64,000 nt of DNA from contig CAYTGM010000001.1 in the NCBI GenBank assembly GCA_964437365.1, positions 310,001-374,000 of the forward strand. The letters run 5' to 3'. The notes under the pieces were generated by a model. That model did not search any database, was not told the DNA's origin, and saw only the letters and a program-made list of their open reading frames with translations. The position numbers and the translations under genes were made by a program. Below are positions 24,890 through 34,770 of the stretch, piece by piece. Positions within the stretch are counted from its first letter, which is position 1, and the number at the start of each line of letters is the position of its first letter. Source of the stretch: CAYTGM01 sp964437365. Lineage in GTDB: Bacteria > Sumerlaeota > Sumerlaeia > SLMS01.

Positions 24890-27800
24890 ATGTTTTTTAA
24901 GATAAACTGGAAGAGCCGACTAAGTACCATCGGTTTGTCGATGACTATTCTTTCAATCGGTCTTGGAGCTTCTGACTTATTTGCTGCTCATCCAAAAGTT
25001 GAAAACCTTGGCTTTGGACAAAACGAGGAAAAGATCTCGCATTCATTACTCAAGAGTGTCGTTAAGTCAAAGTCTACGAATGTTCGCCTCTCGGATTCAT
25101 TCGCAGAGAAGGGGTTCGTAATTAATGATGCCGGACTTGTTCTCGAACTTGTTTTCGAAGAGGGTTTCGCTTCTCGCTTGCGTGGATTCACCATTCCTGG
25201 TGCTGAAGTACAGTATATATCTGACAACCTGGACTATGCCTATGTTGCCGTTCAGGATCCCAATGTCGTGATGTCATTGAGTCAATTGCAAGGCCTTAAA
25301 TTAATTCGACCTTCAATAAAGCCGGAGACACATGTTGGGGCTGTGGAGTCGAGAGCACAAGTTGCTCATAATGTCGACCGAATGCGAGATCGCTTTCTTG
25401 TGGACGGGCGAGAGGTTGATGGAAGGACTCAAAAGATTGGTATTCTTTCAGATTCTTTTGCACTTACGGGCGGTGTTCGAGACTTCAATACAACACCTGC
25501 TGCAGGTGAAGCAGGGATTCTCATGGGAGCACTTAACCAGGACTCGGGGGACCTTCCCGCTCAAGTTGAAATACTTCTCGATCTTCCCGCAAGTGAAGAT
25601 AGTATAGACGAAGGCGCTGCCATGGCAGAGCTCATACACGATATGGCTCCAGGGGCACCACTCGCTTTTCATACAGCATTTCTCGGGCAAGCTTCATTCG
25701 CAGATGGTATTCGGAGACTGTGGCAGGAAGCCGGATGTACGGTGGTTGTCGATGATGTTGGCTACTTTACAGCTCCCTATTACCAGGATGGAGTCATTGC
25801 ACAGGCGGCACGCGAGGCTGTTGCAAATGGAATTCCATATTTCTCCTCTGCAGGAAATTCCGCCAACAATGGGCTCCGGTTCACTTACCAGGATATTAAT
25901 CCAGGAGTGGATGATACAAGTTTGTTTCCCACGGGCAATGACTTCCACCAGTGGCCTAATGGCACCGGGTTTCTAGAGGTTACGGTGGTCCCTTTCAATT
26001 TGCTTCGAATTACGGTCCAATGGAACCAACCGTTCGAATCCATCCCTGGTAGCGCTGGGTCTGAGATTGATATAGATTATTATCTCTTCGAAGAGCCCGA
26101 TGTGAATTCACCTATTGTTATTTCCTCCACTGATCTGCAGGGGACAACTGGTGCGCCACAGGGAGATGCCGTTGAGTTCAATGGATTGATTGTCTTTGAT
26201 CAGACTCGTACTTTCTATCTTGCTATCGATCACTTTGCAGGTAATCAGGAGTTCATCCCACAAAACAGCGAACAGCCCCTGGAGATTGGAATTCAGTTCA
26301 TTGGGGCACTCCCGATCGTTGAAGGGATTACTTCTGACCTCAATACTGTAGGTGGCCCGACAATATTTGGACATCCCGTTGCTGAAGGCGTCATGAGTGT
26401 TGGCGCGGTCCCATGGTATGATACCACCCGCTATTCTCCTTCGTTTTCTCCTACGAACGAAGTCGACCCGGAAGGCTTTACCTCACTGGGAGGCTCTCTC
26501 CGCACACAATTCGATGACTTCGGGAATTACTCTGTTCGGGAATTCTTTGAACCAGACATTGCCGGTATAGACGGAAATAATACTACTTTCTTCGGTGGGA
26601 ACCTCAACCTGGCTGGGTTCGCAGGAGAGCCGGACGGATTTCCAAACTTCTTCGGAACATCTGCTGCTGCGCCCAATGTGGCTGCCATTGCCGCATTAAT
26701 GAAGGACATTAACCCAAACCTCACTCCTGCTGAGGTCCAGGAGATCCTTCAGCTGACAGCGATAGACATCATCGGCAGAAGAGCTGCCCCTGGTTTCGAC
26801 GATACGACCGGGGCCGGACTTGTCGATGCCGAGGCAGCTATACTTGAAGCTGCCGCCCGCGTTGGTATTGAGCCCATCGAACCTCCTGCACCAACACCAT
26901 TCCCTCTCAAACGCCAGCCCTTTAACTTTGACGACGATACAGAAGGCTGGATCTTCGAATCTGTTCCCGAAGTCTTTGCAGAGCCGATAGCGGCACAGAG
27001 TGAAGGGGCAATTACTCTCTCAACCACCAACAATCAAAATACCTTTGGGTTCTACCGCTCTCCTCGCCTCGTCATTAATGAGTTTCTCTCTGAAAGTGAT
27101 CTTATTCTTGATGGGATAACTGGCCCAGATTCCCTGTATAGAATGACTTATCAGGTGAGAAGCAACAGCGAAGTTACTTCAGCCACTCAGACTGCAGACT
27201 TCAGGGCTCGAATGAGTATGGAAGATTTTGAGCAGTCTTCTGTTCTCCGAATTAATTCAATTACAGAAGACGGCCCGTCACCAGGTATGGATAGAAAGAG
27301 TTACTACGGTTACTTCACGGTGCCTGAAGGAAACAACCGTTTAAACGTCTATTTCGATATACTTAATATTGATCCTAATAATCTTCTTGAAAGTACTCTC
27401 TTGCTTGATCGCGTCAATGTAGACGTCCTTGACAGGAATCGTCTCTCTGGACAGCGCTTTGAGAAAAGTTACAACTTTTCGAACAATAATAACGGCTGGG
27501 AATTCAAATCTGCAGCGCCTCTTTCAACACCCGAGTTCAACTTTGATCCTAATGGTTTAAGAGTCGGCCCTGTAGCGATCACTTTCTTTAATGAAGTGAA
27601 TTTTGGATTCTGGAGTTCGCCTGATATTGACTTCAGCAATGCCCTGTTTCTGGAAGGTAATCGCCTCTATGAAGCCACTTTCACTGTCTCGTCGAGCGCG
27701 ACGCCTTCAGAGTTGATAAATCTGCCAACCTTCAGATTGAGGATGAACGACAGCTCCTTAAATATGAGCTCTTATGTGAACGTGGAATCTGTGAGCAATG

Positions 27801-27988
27801 GGGCTCAGTTGCCAGCCGCAGGAGCTCCTCAACAATATAAACTGTTCTTTGAATCCCGAGAAGAAATCAGCGGTAACCCGGTGATTTTCGCTCTCGATTA
27901 CCTCTTCATTCCAGGAGGAGATAATTCACCAACAGAATCGATTACGTTGGAGAATCTGGAAATTCAGTCGTTTTTATCGCCTCCCTGA
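24890..27988 (+). CDS. Large secreted subtilisin-like (S8/S53) serine peptidase
   Basis: A 1032-residue protein from the ATG at 24890, with GAGGGA about ten bases before it and a signal peptide ending near DLFAAHP. A prodomain-like region (to about 165) precedes the catalytic domain. The aspartate is in IGILSDSF (188) and the serine in GTSAAAPNVA (591). Where subtilisins have HGT-x-VAG, the chain reads AELIHDMAPGA: Glu 247 and Asp 251 are spaced E-x3-D as in sedolisins, so the catalytic base may be Glu rather than His. The stretch from about 310 to 490 is a beta insertion before the serine. The C-terminus has two similar beta-sandwich modules (from about 677, FNFDDDTEGWIF, and 859, YNFSNNNNGWEF). 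It is probably exported to digest proteins. A terminator follows. Confidence 0.85.
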   Translation: MFFKINWKSRLSTIGLSMTILSIGLGASDLFAAHPKVENLGFGQNEEKISHSLLKSVVKSKSTNVRLSDSFAEKGFVINDAGLVLELVFEEGFASRLRGFTIPGAEVQYISDNLDYAYVAVQDPNVVMSLSQLQGLKLIRPSIKPETHVGAVESRAQVAHNVDRMRDRFLVDGREVDGRTQKIGILSDSFALTGGVRDFNTTPAAGEAGILMGALNQDSGDLPAQVEILLDLPASEDSIDEGAAMAELIHDMAPGAPLAFHTAFLGQASFADGIRRLWQEAGCTVVVDDVGYFTAPYYQDGVIAQAAREAVANGIPYFSSAGNSANNGLRFTYQDINPGVDDTSLFPTGNDFHQWPNGTGFLEVTVVPFNLLRITVQWNQPFESIPGSAGSEIDIDYYLFEEPDVNSPIVISSTDLQGTTGAPQGDAVEFNGLIVFDQTRTFYLAIDHFAGNQEFIPQNSEQPLEIGIQFIGALPIVEGITSDLNTVGGPTIFGHPVAEGVMSVGAVPWYDTTRYSPSFSPTNEVDPEGFTSLGGSLRTQFDDFGNYSVREFFEPDIAGIDGNNTTFFGGNLNLAGFAGEPDGFPNFFGTSAAAPNVAAIAALMKDINPNLTPAEVQEILQLTAIDIIGRRAAPGFDDTTGAGLVDAEAAILEAAARVGIEPIEPPAPTPFPLKRQPFNFDDDTEGWIFESVPEVFAEPIAAQSEGAITLSTTNNQNTFGFYRSPRLVINEFLSESDLILDGITGPDSLYRMTYQVRSNSEVTSATQTADFRARMSMEDFEQSSVLRINSITEDGPSPGMDRKSYYGYFTVPEGNNRLNVYFDILNIDPNNLLESTLLLDRVNVDVLDRNRLSGQRFEKSYNFSNNNNGWEFKSAAPLSTPEFNFDPNGLRVGPVAITFFNEVNFGFWSSPDIDFSNALFLEGNRLYEATFTVSSSATPSELINLPTFRLRMNDSSLNMSSYVNVESVSNGAQLPAAGAPQQYKLFFESREEISGNPVIFALDYLFIPGGDNSPTESITLENLEIQSFLSPP

Positions 27989-28016
27989 TTGGATTCACAA
28001 CTTAAAGGTACACTGC

Positions 28017-28048
28017 GGCCGCCTTCTTTCCTAGAGGGCGGTCTTTTT
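28017..28048 (+). terminator. Rho-independent terminator of the peptidase gene
   Basis: GGCCGCC at 28017-28023 pairs with GGCGGTC at 28037-28043 (one G-U pair, 13-base loop), followed by TTTTT. It stands 29 bases after the peptidase stop codon. Confidence 0.85.
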
Positions 28049-28132
28049 CGTAAAATGGATTTGGACGATTAGTTCTCTTTGCGTGCCTATTGTTTATGAA
28101 GTCAAAATCACGGATGAAGGGTACAGTAAACC

Positions 28133-31100
28133 ATGACGCCGAATGACACCTCCAGGTGGAGAGAACTCTGTAAGGAACTCAACCAGCCGGCCTTTGAAGA
28201 AATCTTCGAAGAAACGAAAAACCTTGTTTATACGATCTGCTTTAGAAAGCTTAAGAATACGGAAGATGCGCGAGATGCCTTTCAACAAACGTACACCCGG
28301 TTTCTCTTTCTGGTTAAGGACTCGACACCTGAATCAGGCATAGAGGACATCGAAGGCCTCATTAAGAAGATTGCGGCTCGAGAAGCAGACAATCTCCGAA
28401 TGAGAAGGAACCGCCGCAACGATCGAGAATTTACAACGGACACCCTTCCTGAAGTTTCCGATGAAAAGACCCCAGATAAAGAGGCCGCGGACCAGGAAGT
28501 ACGCATCAAAACTCTTCAACTCGTCGAGCAGCATCTTCCAGAAGAGTACCATCTACCGCTAATTCTACACTACTTTGACGGACTGAGCTATCAGTCAATC
28601 GCATCCATTTTGTCTGTTCCCAAGAGTACCATCGCTTACAGAATCAACAAAGGGCTCAAGAAGCTGCATGCTCCCTTCAAAAAAGCAGGCATGGGTGAAA
28701 CGCTATCAGTGCTGACGGCTATTGCAACGAGCGGATCATTGCTTTCTCCTCCCTCAACCTGCAACGCATCTGAAATACTAAGCTATGCTCATTCAGCGAT
28801 TAAAGCAGGAGATCTAAGTAGTGTCCCCCTATCCAGCTATACCGCAGGGACAGCTGCGACAGCGGGAAAAGGTTTCGCTGTCATTGCGGCGTCTATCGCC
28901 GTCGTTGCTCTTATCACTACTGGTCTGCTGGCAAAGAATATGATATCTTCCAATGAAGGAAAAAAAACGACTATAACAGAGGCTCAAACCCTTCCTCCAG
29001 CTAAAGATCCAATTGAAGTTGGTCAAGAGAGTGAGACATTGGAAGAAGCAGATGCTGTACAGGTCGCTTCAAAGGATTCTCTCAACAAGGAAACCGAAGC
29101 AAACTCACCAATAGCTGTCAGCACCTCAACGAATAATAAAGAAGCGCAACCTCTTAGTTACCGGGTGTCAGTTGTCTGGGAAGAGTCTCAGTCTCCTGTC
29201 TCCGGCGCCGCCGTTCAGTTTTTTGATATACCAGAATCCTTTACAACGGGTGATGAAGGGGTGGCATCTCTTGACGTCATGCGTCCTGTAGGCTCAGGCA
29301 CCATAGTCATCAATCACCCAGATGCTTTGACAAAAACCATTTCTGTCGTACCGGACAACTATAATTATCAGGTCGAGTTGCAGAAAGGTGCTGTGATTTC
29401 TGGAAAGCTCATCATCCAGGCAACAGGAACGATCGCGCCTGGTATGGATGTCTATCTGAGAGAGCCAGGGTGTTGCTGTGGGGGAGGACCTGAGATAGCC
29501 CGGGTACAAACGGATGAGGAGGGTCACTTTAAATTCACAAACCTTAAACCCGGGGAAGTCTGGCTTTTTGCCCATCAGGATCAGTTCCTGAGCGACGTTA
29601 CAGAGCTTGCCGATGATAGTATCACCATCCAGGCGGGGGAAGAGTACGGGTCTTATAACATCCTACTGACGGAAGGAGCTCGACTATCTGGAACCGTCAC
29701 AAGCAAAGAAACCGGTGAGCCAATAGAAGGTGCTCGGGTTGTTGTCAAATCAGGCAAGCGCCTCCATGAAGACTATACAAATGAAGATGGCCATTATCAG
29801 CTTGTTGGGATGCCAGAAGGTCGAATGGAAATTACTGTTGAAGCCGATAATTTAGTTAAGAGGTATGTCTTTACAGAAGTACGTTTCGATGAAGAGGGTT
29901 CTCTAAACATCCGGATGGATGACGGGGTAGACGCAAAGATACTTATCGTTGATGAATCAGGAAACCCCGTAGAAGGAGCCAAAGTCTATCGCGATTCCCA
30001 CTACTATATGGAAACAGTTCGTCTTTCCGGAGAAAATCCGGGAGAGTATATCGTAAAGGGTGTTAGTGCGAACGGCGAAACCAGAATCAACGTCTATGCA
30101 GATGGATACAAAAGAGTGCACGGACAGCCACTTGAAATAGAAGGCGAAATGACAACCATCACCTTGGAAGCAAACCCCGTTCAGGTAGGGTACTATTCCG
30201 GGAACGTTGTTTCAGAAGATGGTAAGCCTCTTCCCGGGATGACTGTTGCCTATGGATCCATGAATAATAAAGTCGAGGTAATGACCGATCATGAGGGTCA
30301 TTATTTCATCGAAGCTCATGATATCCGTCATCACAATAGCTTGACTGTTTATGGAAAAGACTACGCTCCTGCCGGAGTGAAGTTGGAGCCCGGCACGTTC
30401 AATGAACCGGCTACCAAGGACTTCGTACTCTCTCCAGGGAGGGAAGTTGATATCATTGTTACCGATGAAGAAGGAAATGGAGTCGAAGGTCTCTTCGTTG
30501 GAATGAGGATGGAAATTGGTCGAGTTGGCAATAGCGTCATCCCGGGCCATGGCATCTCAGCAGGACGAACTGATGCAAACGGCAGAATATACATCAGGGC
30601 TCTACCTACTGAGCCAATCGAACTTGATATTTACGGAAGAGGATATAGCCGTATAGACTTCCCGGAGTTTACGCGAGAAGGACTTGTCGAGGTAACAATC
30701 GAACCCTCTGGGATTATTCAAGGCCAATTACTTGGTGCTGATGGGCTTCCGGTAGAAGAATACGTTCTCAGAGTGATGGGCAACGGGATTGATTCTTCTC
30801 GCGTCGAGCCTGGTGAAGTCATTGTCGATGATCAAGGAGTCTTTATTCTGGATGAACTTAATGTTGGAAAAGACTATGACTTGACTTTCCTTGTCGATGA
30901 TGAAGTCGTTCTTGTTAAACCTGATTTGATCGCTGAGCGGATAGAAACTGCAACTCTGCACGAATTTAATCTCGATGCAATCGGGTCAACGATCATTCAA
31001 GTTGTCGATGCTTCTACCGGTCAGGCTATTGAGGGTGCACACGTTATGTATTTCTGGGGATCATCCGCGGGGAGTCCTCCTTTTATTGATTGGGATCGTT

Positions 31101-32704
31101 TAGAAAGAAAAGAAACCTATGCCTCTTCCTCAATGCTGTATCAGACAAACTCTGAGGGAGAAATTACGCTTGGTGCAACCGTCCCCGCCTCCTGGGTCTA
31201 TACGATTGTCGACGGTTATCAACGCTTCTATTCCTCACTGTTATTATTGGAGAAGAAAGATGGAAAGGTCATCATTCCACTCAAAGAAGAGTTTATTCTA
31301 CGGGGAAAAGTACCCGAAGCGCTGATAGAGAATGGCAGAGAGATGAGTATCTCTCTTCAGAATCCACGTGGTACGCCGTACCAATCTTTCAGAAACGTTA
31401 AACTAGAGCCCGACGGAAGCTTCTCTTTCCACAACCTTGAAAAAGGTCAATACATGTTAGGACTCTATAAGCATAAGGGCTATGTTTCCTTCAGTCAGGT
31501 TTGGAAGAACATCGAGGATCTGGAGAACCAGGAAACAGTTATCGATTTCGGTAGCGACCTCGGTTCCAATGTTCTTAGCGGTCTTGTTTTGGACAATGAA
31601 AAGCCTTTGGCGGGAGCGTCGATCAGTCTAACCTCTCTCTCTGGCAGTGATTATCACTTTTCGGATCTTGCAGAGGACGATGGCAGCTATAATATCGAGT
31701 ACCTTCCTGCAGGAAAATATAGAGTTCAGATTTCGACACCACACAGATCAGGATCCGCGCGTCAGACTACCAAAGAGATCGTCGATATAGACTCTTCAAT
31801 GACTCTCGACTTTGATCTGGCAAAGTCGCCTCGAGTCTACGGAAAAGTTATATATACTTCTGGAGCTAAAGAGCAAAAGCCTTATCATGTACAGCTCTTC
31901 GCAGCTTCCCCCCAAAGAGTAGAAGATAATAGCGAACAAACAGTAGCCGGTCAGGTAGGAGATGACGGAAAGTTCAGTATATCAGAAACCCTCAAGGGTG
32001 AATACAGTATTCGAATTTCAGCACAGTTGGGTACCTATACTGTTCCAGGCAATGTCAATATCACCATGGGAGAAAAAGGTTTTGACCTCGGTGAATTGAA
32101 TTATCCTCGATTGGTAGAACGCAAAGCTCTCTTTACCTATGAAGGTGAAAAGAGACCTAAAAATGTTTTCTTACAGTCTATAGATCGACAGGAAGGAAAG
32201 CTTACATCGCATCTCAAATTGGAGAATCAGTTAGAGGATTCAATCTTTACGTTGGAAGGAGCTGTTGAATTCGACGCCAGAGCCGCGGGGTTTGTCGTTG
32301 AGGTGGATGCTGAAGCGGGGGGGCACACTTCAGGTGATACACATCTATTGTTTCACTTTACACCTGATGGACAGGTTTCCGGAATCATCGTTGAAAACAA
32401 GAATGCAAACCCACAAGCAGTTGAGAAGCTGGCGAAGGCAAAGTCAGTCACGATCGAAGGAGAGGGAATCAAAAGGGTTCTTCACTCCCGTGATGATGAG
32501 AATGATTCCATCGCCCAAATCTTCGATATCTCTTATGAGAGTGAGGACTACTTTAATGGGAGCAAATTCGCCTTCTTTAACCTTCCCGAGGGAGAGTATC
32601 AGCTAACCATCATGAACAAGGATACGGGCCCCATCCAAAAAGAAGTCACCGTTATCCCCGGCGAATATAATAATGTGATCATTAACGTGGCTGCTGATTC
32701 CTGA
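28133..32704 (+). CDS. Membrane-tethered ECF-like sigma factor with giant carboxypeptidase-regulatory-like ectodomain
   Basis: A 1523-residue fusion. Residues about 15-95 are sigma-70 region 2 (KNLVYTICFRKLKNTEDARD, then AFQQTYTRFL). Residues about 130-185 are region 4, with the helix-turn-helix LSYQSIASILSVPKSTIAYR and the run INKGLKKL. One membrane helix follows (about 246-268, GKGFAVIAASIAVVALITTG) and a Ser/Thr/Glu-rich linker. The remaining 1200 residues are repeated beta-sandwich modules of the carboxypeptidase-regulatory/CnaB type (GARLSGTVTSKETGEPIEGA, then VVVKSG; YYSGNVVSEDGKPLPGMTV; SGLVLDNEKPLAGASISLTS). One module holds a GCCCGGG cysteine cluster. Topology places the sigma domains inside and the modules outside. 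The ectodomain could sense a ligand or strain and free the sigma part by proteolysis, or hold it at the membrane. No anti-sigma gene is adjacent. The ATG at 28133 lacks a close ribosome site. Confidence 0.88.
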   Translation: MTPNDTSRWRELCKELNQPAFEEIFEETKNLVYTICFRKLKNTEDARDAFQQTYTRFLFLVKDSTPESGIEDIEGLIKKIAAREADNLRMRRNRRNDREFTTDTLPEVSDEKTPDKEAADQEVRIKTLQLVEQHLPEEYHLPLILHYFDGLSYQSIASILSVPKSTIAYRINKGLKKLHAPFKKAGMGETLSVLTAIATSGSLLSPPSTCNASEILSYAHSAIKAGDLSSVPLSSYTAGTAATAGKGFAVIAASIAVVALITTGLLAKNMISSNEGKKTTITEAQTLPPAKDPIEVGQESETLEEADAVQVASKDSLNKETEANSPIAVSTSTNNKEAQPLSYRVSVVWEESQSPVSGAAVQFFDIPESFTTGDEGVASLDVMRPVGSGTIVINHPDALTKTISVVPDNYNYQVELQKGAVISGKLIIQATGTIAPGMDVYLREPGCCCGGGPEIARVQTDEEGHFKFTNLKPGEVWLFAHQDQFLSDVTELADDSITIQAGEEYGSYNILLTEGARLSGTVTSKETGEPIEGARVVVKSGKRLHEDYTNEDGHYQLVGMPEGRMEITVEADNLVKRYVFTEVRFDEEGSLNIRMDDGVDAKILIVDESGNPVEGAKVYRDSHYYMETVRLSGENPGEYIVKGVSANGETRINVYADGYKRVHGQPLEIEGEMTTITLEANPVQVGYYSGNVVSEDGKPLPGMTVAYGSMNNKVEVMTDHEGHYFIEAHDIRHHNSLTVYGKDYAPAGVKLEPGTFNEPATKDFVLSPGREVDIIVTDEEGNGVEGLFVGMRMEIGRVGNSVIPGHGISAGRTDANGRIYIRALPTEPIELDIYGRGYSRIDFPEFTREGLVEVTIEPSGIIQGQLLGADGLPVEEYVLRVMGNGIDSSRVEPGEVIVDDQGVFILDELNVGKDYDLTFLVDDEVVLVKPDLIAERIETATLHEFNLDAIGSTIIQVVDASTGQAIEGAHVMYFWGSSAGSPPFIDWDRLERKETYASSSMLYQTNSEGEITLGATVPASWVYTIVDGYQRFYSSLLLLEKKDGKVIIPLKEEFILRGKVPEALIENGREMSISLQNPRGTPYQSFRNVKLEPDGSFSFHNLEKGQYMLGLYKHKGYVSFSQVWKNIEDLENQETVIDFGSDLGSNVLSGLVLDNEKPLAGASISLTSLSGSDYHFSDLAEDDGSYNIEYLPAGKYRVQISTPHRSGSARQTTKEIVDIDSSMTLDFDLAKSPRVYGKVIYTSGAKEQKPYHVQLFAASPQRVEDNSEQTVAGQVGDDGKFSISETLKGEYSIRISAQLGTYTVPGNVNITMGEKGFDLGELNYPRLVERKALFTYEGEKRPKNVFLQSIDRQEGKLTSHLKLENQLEDSIFTLEGAVEFDARAAGFVVEVDAEAGGHTSGDTHLLFHFTPDGQVSGIIVENKNANPQAVEKLAKAKSVTIEGEGIKRVLHSRDDENDSIAQIFDISYESEDYFNGSKFAFFNLPEGEYQLTIMNKDTGPIQKEVTVIPGEYNNVIINVAADS

Positions 32705-32720
32705 TTTAACAGGTTGGAAT

Positions 32721-34712
32721 CTACTCAGAGTTAAGCTCCTCGACCTGCTGATGCAGGTCGGGGAGTTTGATACAAGTTACATTTCTATCTTCGTTAATGA
32801 ACCACAATTCAGATCTTCCTTTTGTCAAGTGAGCTGAACCAAGCTTTAAGAATTCTTCACCATTTACCTTGAGCCTGCACAGAACATTTCCCTCGAGGTC
32901 TGTTGCAAAGACATAATCCTGAACCTGGAGATAAACCATCTTCCCGTCGTGAAGAATCGGAGTCGAGTAATCGACTAGCTCACCTGAAAGGTGAATGGGA
33001 GTCACAGACTTCTCTTCGAGATTGACGAGACTGTAGAGGAACTTCTCCTCGTCTTTCTGGTGTATGTAAGGATTATTGAAGAGAATGACGCTTTTGGGAT
33101 CATTGACCCTCGAAAATCTGGATCTATCAAGCCAATAGCCATTTCCATCCTTCTGGATTGAATGAACCCCATAGCCTGATGGGATGTCGATGTACTTGAT
33201 CTCCGTAAAGTTTTTCTTGAAGAGCGTATAATCAATGAGAAAGGGAAATACATTCTTTGAATTATAGGAGATTATTGCATCACGACGGTCATTCACAATG
33301 ATTGACTGCACATCGTAGTCACTTCTTTCAGATTCTAATGTTACAAGTCTTAATTGAGTCCCCTTCAGATTATTGTCACGTTCTTGCAAGTAGATACTTT
33401 CCTGGATTAAGGCAATGAGTAAGTGAACTGTTGAACGGTCGTCGACCAGGAGTGTAACGTTTTCATTTACTCCGACCTCAAGATTCATTTCCTCGAAACG
33501 ATGCTCATATTTGATGGTGCCATCCGGGTGATAGACGGTCACATTATAGTGAACATCAAGAGTATATATTGCCCCATGACTGTCTACAAGGGTCGTTTCT
33601 GGTTGCTGCGAAATGGGAGTGTGATCCCTTCTTTTCAGATTGAAGCCCTGGGTAGACTGAATATTGACGACAGGATAGTTGCTCAAAAAGCCTTCAATGT
33701 CGAAAGCGGGCTTTTCTTTTTCCTTCTCTTTACTCGCAGTCATTGAATTCTTATCGGCTTTAGTGACTTGGGATTTATCTAACTTTTCCTCCTCAACTTT
33801 CCATGACCCGTCCTCACTCTGATTTACTGTCAATGCGAAGAGAGTCCCATCTTTGGATTTAATTTGAAACGAATTTGGGGAATTTGTCTTCACCTCTGGG
33901 AAGAAAGTAAGACCCAACTCAAGGTCTGGGTAATGCTTATATAAACGCCATAGTTCTTCGCCGTCTAATGTCATCAAGATATGAATATGATGCTTGCTGA
34001 AAATTCTTCCGCCATCAGGAGACTTGTTGAGTCCAAATAGGTCATGAGCATCTTCTCCAAGTAGTTGAACCCAGACCAGGTCGCCTGCAAGGATGGCCTT
34101 GTCCATTTTTTCTCCTTTGAGATCCGTCAGACCTGGTACTGGTAGCCTCGTTTTTACTTCACCATCTCGATAATTCACGACAACAATAGAATCATCAGCC
34201 TTCCCGTCTTTATAGGAAAGAATTTCAAAAAGAGCCTGACCTCTTTCATTATTTATTTGTGGTTTTCGACTGATCGGGGATGGTACAGATTTATACTCAT
34301 GACGTGGAAACCTTTCTTCAAAAGCCTTGTCACCAGTAGGATTGATCGAGAAAATGACCAATTCCCCGGGATCTGACTTCCACCCCTGCTTACGCATAGT
34401 ATATCCGTAGCCGATTATGTAACCGTCATTGGAAACAACGCATTCATAAATCGTGTAGGGAAGTCTCTCTTTCCATGCCAAAATATCTTCTTTATAGAGT
34501 GAGAGATAACATGCTCCAACTCCACGGCGATGGGTTGGATCAATCACAACCTTGTACTTATCATTGCTTGAGACAAATTCGACTTTTTGTTGGAGGTAAT
34601 CGCTTCGGCCAGTGTATGAGGTGGCCTTGCCTTGAGAGAATGACAAGGTAATATAGATAAGCGCAAAGCAAGCGATCCTGATAATACTGTAAGGGTATTC
34701 AAGGGGTTTCAT
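32721..34712 (-). CDS. Secreted propeller-like protein, paralog 1 of the tandem cluster (short form)
   Basis: A 663-residue protein with a signal peptide (FALIYITLSFSQGKA). Its opening, VVIDPTHRRGVGACYLSLYK, the segment LPYTIYECVVSNDGYIIGYG and its end, RSELWFINEDRNVTCIKLPD, align with the other three cluster members, which are about 900 residues; this copy lacks roughly 250 residues of the middle. Repeats such as VDSHGAIYTLDVHYNVTVYH look like propeller blades. A charged Lys/Glu linker (about 320-345) divides it. No function is known. It is the last gene of the reverse cluster and ends 16 bases from the convergent sigma fusion. Its start lies 58 bases from the next paralog. Confidence 0.7.
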   Translation of the reverse strand: MKPLEYPYSIIRIACFALIYITLSFSQGKATSYTGRSDYLQQKVEFVSSNDKYKVVIDPTHRRGVGACYLSLYKEDILAWKERLPYTIYECVVSNDGYIIGYGYTMRKQGWKSDPGELVIFSINPTGDKAFEERFPRHEYKSVPSPISRKPQINNERGQALFEILSYKDGKADDSIVVVNYRDGEVKTRLPVPGLTDLKGEKMDKAILAGDLVWVQLLGEDAHDLFGLNKSPDGGRIFSKHHIHILMTLDGEELWRLYKHYPDLELGLTFFPEVKTNSPNSFQIKSKDGTLFALTVNQSEDGSWKVEEEKLDKSQVTKADKNSMTASKEKEKEKPAFDIEGFLSNYPVVNIQSTQGFNLKRRDHTPISQQPETTLVDSHGAIYTLDVHYNVTVYHPDGTIKYEHRFEEMNLEVGVNENVTLLVDDRSTVHLLIALIQESIYLQERDNNLKGTQLRLVTLESERSDYDVQSIIVNDRRDAIISYNSKNVFPFLIDYTLFKKNFTEIKYIDIPSGYGVHSIQKDGNGYWLDRSRFSRVNDPKSVILFNNPYIHQKDEEKFLYSLVNLEEKSVTPIHLSGELVDYSTPILHDGKMVYLQVQDYVFATDLEGNVLCRLKVNGEEFLKLGSAHLTKGRSELWFINEDRNVTCIKLPDLHQQVEELNSE
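32734..32767 (+). terminator. Strong hairpin after the sigma fusion gene
   Basis: AGCTCCTCGACCTG (32734-32747) pairs with CAGGTCGGGGAGTT (32754-32767) over 14 positions with two wobbles and a 6-base loop. It is 30 bases beyond the sigma fusion stop and inside the C-terminal codons of the convergent paralog. The T-run is poor, so it may act as a weak or bidirectional terminator or be a by-product of coding sequence. Confidence 0.4.
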
Positions 34713-34770
34713 GATCTCTAATCTTAGTGAAGATCAGAGAGTTTCTTTAGAATCCGTGATTATATCAATC

